Shown: positions 5,270 to 9,790 of the stretch, piece after piece | Numbering within the stretch: the first letter of the stretch is position 1 | Layout: every line of letters starts with the position of its first letter | Assembly: GCA_016196515.1 (NCBI GenBank) | Contig: JACPXN010000109.1 | Coordinates: 1 to 9,790 of the forward strand | Length of the DNA stretch: 9,790 nt | Source of the DNA: Candidatus Omnitrophota bacterium | Lineage (GTDB): Bacteria; Omnitrophota; Gorgyraeia; Zapsychrales; Fredricksoniimonadaceae | Reading direction: 5' to 3' | Position numbers and translations under genes: made by a program | Notes under the pieces: generated by a model | Seen by the model: the letters and a program-made list of their open reading frames with translations, nothing else | Told to the model about the DNA's origin: nothing | The model's database searches: none

Positions 5270-6430
5270 ATGCGCATTTCCAAACGAGTTCATGATCTCA
5301 CACCTTCGGGCATCCGTGCGTTTTTCGACCTGGTCCTGGGGATGAAGGACGTTATTTCTTTGGGGGTGGGCGAGCCGGATTTTGTCACGCCGTGGCATGT
5401 GCGTGAAAAAGCCATCCAGTCCCTCGAGCAGGGATACACGTCGTACACTTCAAATAAGGGCATGGTTGAACTGCGCCGGCAGATCGCGCAGTTTTTGGAG
5501 GCCCGTCATGGCCTTCGATACGACCCCGAAGAGGAGATCCTCATTACCGTCGGGGTCAGCGAAGGCCTGGACGTGGCCCTGCGCGCCCTTTTGGACCCCG
5601 GGGAAAAGGTCCTGGTGGCGGACCCCTCCTATGTCGCCTATGGCCCTGTCGTGGAACTCGCCGGAGGTACGGTGGTCACTTTACCGACGGGGGCTGCCAA
5701 CGGTTTTAAAGTCACGCCTCAACAGATCGAGGATGCGGGTGCCGGCGCCAAAGCGCTGCTGTTGAATTATCCCGCTAACCCTACCGGCGCGTCCTATAAC
5801 AAAAAAGAACTGGAAGCGATCGCCCAGGCGGCCCAAAAGCGGGACCTGATCGTCATTAGCGACGAGATCTACGACGAATTGACCTATGATTTTGAGCACG
5901 TAGCGATGGCAGGGCTTCCCGGCATGCGCGAACGCGTCGTTTATCTCAACGGCTTCTCCAAGGCCTATGCCATGACGGGTTTCCGCATCGGATACGCCTG
6001 CGGCCCGGCGGACATCATCGAGGGCATGGCGAAAATCCACCAGTACACCATCCTGTGCCCGTCCATCACCGGCCAGATGGCGGCCGTGGAAGCGTTGAAA
6101 AACGGGGCCAAAGACATCGCGGCCATGAAAAGGGAATACGACCGCCGGCGCCGTTTCATCGTGGACGCTTTGAACAGCATCGGACTGTCCTGCCCCATGC
6201 CCCAGGGAGCGTTTTACGTTTTCCCGTCGATCAAATCAACGGGGGAGAACTCCCTGGATTTCGCCAAAAACCTTTTGCAGCAGCAGAAAGTGGCTTTGGT
6301 GCCCGGGGTCGCTTTCGGGAGGTCGTTCACCGATCACGTGCGCATTTCTTACGCGTCCAGTTACGGTAACCTGAAAGAAGCGGTGCGCCGCATCGCATTG
6401 TATTTGAAACGCAAGCCGAAAGGGAGTTGA
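5270..6430 (+). CDS. PLP-dependent class I/II aminotransferase (aspartate/alanine type)
   Basis: This 386-residue fold-type I enzyme transfers the amino group of an amino acid to a 2-oxo acid. Visible marks are SLGVGEPDF (30-38), the YTSYTSNKG region, NYPANPTG with N170, SDEIYDELTYD (197-207, contacting the cofactor), the Schiff-base lysine K231 in NGFSKAYAMTG, R239 in GFRIGYA, and the substrate carboxylate-binding arginine in VRISYASS near the C-terminus. It belongs to the large aspartate/aromatic/alanine/N-acetyldiaminopimelate aminotransferase group, and the sequence alone does not settle the substrate. ATG 5270 begins MRISKRV, a usual beginning for the family; it follows AGGA at 5261-5264. 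Upstream in-frame starts would overlap the RAM gene. Coupling to a RAM protein suggests amino-acid-dependent control. The next gene starts at the final base of this stop codon. Confidence 0.92.
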   Translation: MRISKRVHDLTPSGIRAFFDLVLGMKDVISLGVGEPDFVTPWHVREKAIQSLEQGYTSYTSNKGMVELRRQIAQFLEARHGLRYDPEEEILITVGVSEGLDVALRALLDPGEKVLVADPSYVAYGPVVELAGGTVVTLPTGAANGFKVTPQQIEDAGAGAKALLLNYPANPTGASYNKKELEAIAQAAQKRDLIVISDEIYDELTYDFEHVAMAGLPGMRERVVYLNGFSKAYAMTGFRIGYACGPADIIEGMAKIHQYTILCPSITGQMAAVEALKNGAKDIAAMKREYDRRRRFIVDALNSIGLSCPMPQGAFYVFPSIKSTGENSLDFAKNLLQQQKVALVPGVAFGRSFTDHVRISYASSYGNLKEAVRRIALYLKRKPKGS

Positions 6431-6837
6431 TGCGCAAGGCACCACAGCCCCACACACCGAAAGTGGATCGTAAAAAAGAAGATACCGAATTCGAGATCGG
6501 CTTCTATGAGAAAATTATAGCCGACACGCCGAATTTTATTGAGGCCCTGGCCGCGCTTGGCGATCTGTATACCAAAGCGGGGTATTGGCAAAAGGGCCTG
6601 GACGTGGACACGCGGTTGTCCGGACTAAAACCGGATGACCCCGTTATCTCTTATAATCTTGCCTGCAGTTACGCGCTTTTAAACCAGACCCGCGCGGCAT
6701 GGAACGCTTTGTCCAAAGCCATCGAGTTGGGCTACGATGATTTCCGGCATTTGCGCTCGGATGGCGACCTGGAAAATCTCCTGAAGGACGCGCATGTGCA
6801 GGCGTTCATCAAGCAATTGGAAAAAAAGAAAAATTAG
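6430..6837 (+). CDS. Small TPR (tetratricopeptide) repeat protein
   Basis: The 135-residue soluble protein has two fairly clear TPR units, at about residues 36-69 (NFIEALAALGDLYTKAGYWQ) and 70-103 (DPVISYNLACSYALLNQTRA). A partial helix pair lies before them and a C-terminal cap (DDFRHLRSDGDLENLL) after. TPRs are protein-interaction scaffolds; partner and role are unknown. The N-terminus is basic and the last residues are lysine-rich (KKKN). ATG 6430 shares its A with the aminotransferase TGA, which implies translational coupling. TTG 6427 is possible but would leave AGGGAG (6421-6426) no spacing. No signal peptide is present, so it is expected in the cytoplasm. The following kinase gene begins 8 nt later. 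Confidence 0.82.
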   Translation: MRKAPQPHTPKVDRKKEDTEFEIGFYEKIIADTPNFIEALAALGDLYTKAGYWQKGLDVDTRLSGLKPDDPVISYNLACSYALLNQTRAAWNALSKAIELGYDDFRHLRSDGDLENLLKDAHVQAFIKQLEKKKN

Positions 6838-6845
6838 AGGATGCT

Positions 6846-7748
6846 GTGAGCTTAGTGGTCCTTGGTACCGTGGCGTTAGATCACGTTAAAACACCGTCGG
6901 GAAGCAAAAAGGACATGCTGGGCGGGTCCGCCGCCCATTTTGCCATGAGCGCGCGGCTTTTCACCGAGGTCCATCTGGTGGCGGTCGTCGGGCGGGACTT
7001 TCCCGAACGCCATCTCGATTTCCTGCGCCGCAAAGGCATTGACCTGACATCGCTCAAGATCGGTCAGGACAGGACATTTCGCTGGAGGGGGGAATATAAA
7101 AAAGAAGACCTGAATACGGCCCTGACCCTGGCAACGGAATTGGGTGTGCTGCAAAATTACGTTCCCGAGGTGGCGGACCATCAGCGGCATATGCCCAACG
7201 TGTTTTTGGCCAATTGCGACCCGGACCTTCAAATGAAACTTTTATCTCACTTGAAAGATCCCCGCCTGATAGGCCTCGACAGCATGAATTTGTGGATCAC
7301 GCATAAACGAAGATCTTTAAGGCGGCTGATGAAAATGGTGCATTTGTTCGTCGCCAACGACGGGGAAGCCCGCGCTTTGACCGGCGAACATAACCTGATC
7401 GCGGCCGCCAAATGTCTGCGCCGGATGGGCCCCAAAATGATCGTCATTAAAAAAGGCGAACACGGGGTTTTGTTTTACAGCGACCGGTTCATGTTCTCTT
7501 TTCCCGCTTATCCGGTCGAGAAAGTGGTGGACCCGACGGGCGCGGGGGACACCTTTGCCGGCGGGCTCATGGGGTATTTGAGCAAGGCGCATAAGGCCGA
7601 TGAGAGGTCCTTGCGCAAGGCATTGCTATACGCCACGACCGTGGCGTCGTTTAACGTGCAGGGTTTCGGCATGGCCACAACGGCGTCCCTGACCGTGCGC
7701 GAGGTTGAAGGGCGCGCGCGCCGTCTGGTCAAATTTTTTTCCGTTTAA
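6846..7748 (+). CDS. PfkB-family sugar/nucleoside kinase
   Basis: The 300-residue protein has the ribokinase-like fold. The clearest signature is VVDPTGAGDTFAGG (227-240), with the anion-hole GAGD and catalytic base D235. The N-terminal substrate-side motif is GGSAAHFA (26-33), followed by VGRDFP. NDGEARALTG (171-180) matches the conserved N-x-x-E stretch before the nucleotide-binding lobe. These enzymes phosphorylate a sugar, sugar phosphate or nucleoside with ATP; the substrate cannot be inferred here and no dedicated sugar pathway genes are next to it. GTG 6846 is the start, with GAGG (6837-6840) 5 nt upstream. An ATG at 6841 would stop after two codons. It ends just before a palindromic repeat region. 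Confidence 0.9.
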   Translation: MSLVVLGTVALDHVKTPSGSKKDMLGGSAAHFAMSARLFTEVHLVAVVGRDFPERHLDFLRRKGIDLTSLKIGQDRTFRWRGEYKKEDLNTALTLATELGVLQNYVPEVADHQRHMPNVFLANCDPDLQMKLLSHLKDPRLIGLDSMNLWITHKRRSLRRLMKMVHLFVANDGEARALTGEHNLIAAAKCLRRMGPKMIVIKKGEHGVLFYSDRFMFSFPAYPVEKVVDPTGAGDTFAGGLMGYLSKAHKADERSLRKALLYATTVASFNVQGFGMATTASLTVREVEGRARRLVKFFSV

Positions 7749-7757
7749 CCGTCTATG

Positions 7758-7814
7758 GTGGGGCTCGATTCATCGAACCCGCCATGGAATGGGCGCAATA
7801 AATTGCGCCCCTAC
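7758..7814 (+). repeat. Twin-hairpin palindromic element between the kinase and the PQ-loop gene
   Basis: The right half holds a perfect hairpin, GGGCGCAA (7791-7798) with TTGCGCCC (7803-7810) around TAAA. The left half is an imperfect hairpin, GGTGGGG...TCGAT (7757-7769) with ATCGA...CCCGCC (7772-7783). The outer ends, GTGGGGC and GCCCCTAC, are also complementary, and both halves fit a common GGGGC-KC-RATTYAT-YG pattern. This is the same two-hairpin-within-a-palindrome design as at 4001-4068, but with unrelated sequence. No T-run follows, so termination is doubtful. Confidence 0.7.
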
Positions 7815-7823
7815 AGAATATAT

Positions 7824-8099
7824 ATGACATTGATCGAATATATCGGCCTGGCGGCTTCCATCGGTTTACCGCTGTGGAACATCCCGCTCATTCTGCGGAT
7901 CATCAAACGCCGTTCGTCGGCGGACCTTTCCATGACCTGGGTCATGGGCGTATGGGTGTGCTCCCTGCTGATAGTGCCGTCGGGTTTTATGTCCAAGGAC
8001 ATTATCTGGCGGAGTTTCAGTATCGTGAACCTCGTTCTTTTTACCGGCGTTGTTATCGTCGCGTTCAAATACCGTCAAGGAGGCCATGGCAAAGAATAA
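7824..8099 (+). CDS. Small PQ-loop / SemiSWEET-like membrane protein
   Basis: The 91-residue protein has three predicted transmembrane helices (about 3-27, 37-55 and 63-82). The first ends in LWNIPLILRIIKRRSSADLS, which closely matches the first-helix and loop signature of PQ-loop proteins. The usual PQ is replaced by IP (residues 20-21). The KRRSSADLS stretch is typical of the loop after helix 1. SemiSWEETs of this size dimerise to form sugar uniporters, but many bacterial PQ-loop proteins have no known substrate, so sugar transport is only a possibility. I choose ATG 7824 because it starts right before the first helix. The ATG at 7755, also in frame, would read through the palindromic element. 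No obvious ribosome binding site precedes it. Its 3' end overlaps era by 14 nt. Confidence 0.8.
   Translation: MTLIEYIGLAASIGLPLWNIPLILRIIKRRSSADLSMTWVMGVWVCSLLIVPSGFMSKDIIWRSFSIVNLVLFTGVVIVAFKYRQGGHGKE
8077..8083 (+). promoter_or_regulatory. Shine-Dalgarno site for era
   Basis: AAGGAGG is a near-perfect match to the anti-SD complement. Only two bases (CC) separate it from ATG 8086, closer than the usual 5-8 nt, which could limit initiation. It lies inside the end of the PQ-loop coding region. No better in-frame start is nearby; the next ATG, 8116, would remove residues preceding the P-loop strand. Confidence 0.6.
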
Positions 8100-9009
8100 A
8101 ACGATCAAATGCGGGATGGTGGCCATCGTGGGCAGGCCCAATGTGGGCAAGTCAACACTGCTCAACGCTTTGTTGGGTGAAAAAGTGTCCATTGTTTCCA
8201 ACGTGCCGCAGACGACGCGCCATCAGATCCGCGGCATCTACACTAATGGGCGCGGGCAGATCGTTTTTATTGACACGCCGGGCCTGCATCTGGGCCGCGA
8301 TGCCCTGGACAGGCACATGAACCGCGTTGCGGCAGGTTCTGTGGACGGTGTCGATTGCGTCATCCATCTGGTGGATGCCAGCGAACATGTCGGCCAGGAA
8401 GAGCGCCATGTCGTGTCCCAGTTGAAGGACTGCGGCAAGCCCGTGATCGTCGGATTGAACAAGGTGGATGTGACCAAAGGCAAATACGTTCCCGACTACA
8501 TCAGGTTATGGGAGGACCTGCGGGGCAAAACAATGACGGAAATGCCGGACCTGGTCCTGTTCCCACTTTCCGCATTAAAAGGCACCAACGTGTCCAAACT
8601 CATTGATCTTGTGTTCGAGCGCTTGCCCGAAGGGCCCATGCTGTACCCCCAAGATACCATCACCGACCTGCCGCGGCGCATGGCCATGGCGGACATCATC
8701 CGCGAAAAACTTTTTCGCGTCATGCGCGAGGAAGTTCCCCATTCGATCGCGGTCATCATCGAAAAGGCCCAGCCGCGCAGGGCCAAGACCCTGCACGTGC
8801 AGGCCCTGATCCTTGTCGATCGTGATAGCCAGAAAGAGATCGTCATTGGGAAAAAAGGTGAGGTCCTGAAAACAGTGGGGACCGAGGCCCGCCCGGAATT
8901 GGAAGAGATCTGCGGAGGCAAGGTATTTTTGGAAATGTTCGTCAAGGTGCGCAAGGACTGGCGGGACGATCCGGCGATGCTTGCAGAGATGGGTTATGTT
9001 GAGCAATAA
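8086..9009 (+). CDS. era: GTPase Era (16S rRNA maturation / 30S assembly)
   Basis: The 307-residue protein has a complete G domain and a KH domain. Visible motifs are G1 GRPNVGKS (16-23), G2 with the QTTRHQIRG stretch (42-50), G3 DTPG (63-66), G4 NKVD (125-128) and G5 SAL (162-164). The KH core IVIGKKGEVLKTVGTEAR lies at 252-269, followed by the family ending VKVRKDWR. Era binds the 3' end of 16S rRNA near the anti-SD region through its KH domain and assists 30S assembly, so it is expected to be nearly essential. Length matches E. coli Era (301). ATG 8086 is preferred, with AAGGAGG (8077-8083) just upstream. It overlaps the PQ-loop gene by 14 nt and nth by 14 nt, an unusual degree of packing. 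Confidence 0.97.
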   Translation: MAKNKTIKCGMVAIVGRPNVGKSTLLNALLGEKVSIVSNVPQTTRHQIRGIYTNGRGQIVFIDTPGLHLGRDALDRHMNRVAAGSVDGVDCVIHLVDASEHVGQEERHVVSQLKDCGKPVIVGLNKVDVTKGKYVPDYIRLWEDLRGKTMTEMPDLVLFPLSALKGTNVSKLIDLVFERLPEGPMLYPQDTITDLPRRMAMADIIREKLFRVMREEVPHSIAVIIEKAQPRRAKTLHVQALILVDRDSQKEIVIGKKGEVLKTVGTEARPELEEICGGKVFLEMFVKVRKDWRDDPAMLAEMGYVEQ

Positions 9010-9655
9010 AGAGATCGCCGTTGTCATCGGGCGTTTGAAGGCCGTCCTGCGCGATGGACCGGATCCGTCGGTGACCTTGGTCGGGAAAAAATGGAAAGAC
9101 CCGTTTTTGGTGCTCATTTCCTGCTTATTGAGTTTGCGGACCAAGGACGAAACGACCCTGCCGGCCTGCGAGCGCCTGTTCGCGCGCGCCAGGGACATCC
9201 GCGGCCTGTTGAACATACCGGTCAAGGACATGGAAAAATTGATATACCCCGTCGGGTTTTACAGGACCAAGGCCCGCACCATCCACGGTGTTTGCCGGGA
9301 CCTGTTGGCGCGTTTTGACGGCCAAGTCCCGGAGGACCTGGACCAATTGCTGACCCTTAAGGGTGTTGGCCGCAAGACGGCCAACCTCGTTGTGACCGAG
9401 GGTTTTGGCAAACCCGGCATTTGCGTGGACACGCACGTGCACCGGATCTCCAATCGCCTGGGGTATGTTAAAACCAGGACCCCTAAGGAAACGGAATTTG
9501 CTTTAAGAGCAAAATTGCCGGCGCCATACTGGATCGAATATAACGCGATGCTGGTCACGTGGGGCCGGAACGTGTGCAAACCTGTTTCACCGCTGTGTTC
9601 GCGCTGTCCGGTCAATAAAATATGCCGGCGGGTCAATGTAGGGGTCCACCGATGA
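8996..9655 (+). CDS. nth: Endonuclease III (DNA glycosylase / AP lyase)
   Basis: The 219-residue protein has the helix-hairpin-helix LKGVGRKTANLVV, with catalytic K127. VDTHVHRISNRLG carries the catalytic D145, 18 residues later, the same spacing as K120 and D138 in E. coli Nth. The C-terminal [4Fe-4S] loop shows the canonical C-x6-C-x2-C-x5-C pattern (CKPVSPLCSRCPVNKIC). Nth removes oxidised pyrimidines from DNA and then cleaves the resulting abasic site, acting in base excision repair. Length is close to the E. coli protein (211). ATG 8996 is the start; it lies within the era 3' end (14-nt overlap), and the alternative TTG 8981 is less likely. The stop overlaps the next start codon as ATGA. 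Confidence 0.95.
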   Translation: MLSNKEIAVVIGRLKAVLRDGPDPSVTLVGKKWKDPFLVLISCLLSLRTKDETTLPACERLFARARDIRGLLNIPVKDMEKLIYPVGFYRTKARTIHGVCRDLLARFDGQVPEDLDQLLTLKGVGRKTANLVVTEGFGKPGICVDTHVHRISNRLGYVKTRTPKETEFALRAKLPAPYWIEYNAMLVTWGRNVCKPVSPLCSRCPVNKICRRVNVGVHR

Positions 9656-9790
9656 AATTGTTTTTATATTTTTCCGAAATGATCGGCATGGATGTCCTGG
9701 ACTCCCAGGGGCAATGGGTGGCCGGAGTGCATGACATTGCCATGAACCCCCAGGGGTACATTTATCCCAAGGCCACGGAACTTATTGTCC
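9652..9790 (+). CDS. N-terminus of a PRC-barrel-like protein (possibly MgtE-type), cut by the window end
   Basis: Forty-six complete codons are visible, beginning MKLFLYFSEMIGMDVLDSQG. The SEMIGMDVLDSQGQWVAGVHD part has the PRC-barrel style: a short strand, then a V(L/I)D-x2-G turn and a G-x-V-x-D strand. PRC-barrel domains at the very N-terminus occur in MgtE-like magnesium transporter/CBS proteins, among others, so that family is a plausible guess but cannot be tested on this fragment. ATG 9652 overlaps the nth TGA (ATGA). AGGGGT (about 9640-9645) lies at suitable spacing, so it is probably cotranscribed with era and nth. Confidence 0.55.
   Translation, partial: MKLFLYFSEMIGMDVLDSQGQWVAGVHDIAMNPQGYIYPKATELIV

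Noticed and set aside
7791..7815. Intrinsic terminator after the kinase gene.
   Set aside because: The hairpin is perfect but no run of T follows it; CTACAGAATATA is a poor tail.
7755..7823. Start of the PQ-loop gene at ATG 7755.
   Set aside because: The added 23 residues are encoded by the palindromic repeat and would precede a first membrane helix that already begins at ATG 7824.
7803..7826. Promoter before the PQ-loop gene (TTGCGC with TATAT-like -10).
   Set aside because: The spacing is only about 11 nt and the -35 belongs to the palindrome.
8050..8085. Longer Era N-terminus.
   Set aside because: The extra residues are the PQ-loop gene read in another frame; AAGGAGG supports ATG 8086.
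8981..8995. TTG start for nth.
   Set aside because: ATG 8996 is nearby and gives the expected length.

Overview
The window is dense bacterial coding sequence, clearly GC-rich. Every supported gene is on the + strand, and many neighbours overlap (ATGA or GTGA junctions, or 14 nt) or are separated by only a few bases. GTG and TTG starts occur beside ATG, and TAA, TGA and TAG are all used as ordinary stops. The mix of housekeeping genes (era, nth, pabB/pabC) with a YkgJ-type Cys-cluster protein, an LPG-synthase-like acyltransferase fold and mosaic palindromic repeats suits an uncultured Gram-negative candidate phylum. Omnitrophota is my best guess, but there is no rRNA or phylogenetic marker here to prove it.

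Layout: (1) 1-618 is the C-terminal part of an unrecognised or membrane-anchored protein, interrupted by an in-frame TAG at 445-447. (2) 634-2713 holds a 17-codon upstream ORF with a strong ribosome binding site, a YkgJ-family Cys-cluster protein, a DUF2156/GNAT-fold protein coupled to it by a GTGA overlap, and a DEDDh exonuclease. (3) 2728-4858 is the p-aminobenzoate pair: pabB (aminodeoxychorismate synthase component I) and pabC (aminodeoxychorismate lyase), which together turn chorismate into the pABA moiety of folate; no pabA-type glutaminase lies in the window. (4) 4842-6430 starts with a good sigma70-type promoter and holds a stand-alone RAM (Lrp/AsnC ligand-binding) protein and a class I aminotransferase. 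(5) 6430-7748 has a TPR protein and a PfkB-family kinase. (6) 7824-9790 has a small PQ-loop membrane protein, era, nth, and the start of a PRC-barrel-like protein.

The most unusual signal is three palindromic elements, two of which are part of protein-coding sequence. A 68-bp twin hairpin at 4001-4068 supplies the last codons and stop of pabB and reaches to the edge of pabC. A compact hairpin at 3143-3172 is read in frame as the interdomain linker of PabB. A second twin-hairpin element at 7758-7814 separates the kinase and PQ-loop genes. Together they look like mobile or dispersed palindromic repeats, similar in concept to the Rickettsia palindromic elements, that tolerate insertion inside and at the edges of genes. 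No tRNA, rRNA, CRISPR array, insertion sequence or convincing intrinsic terminator was seen. There is no gene-free stretch longer than 300 bases.
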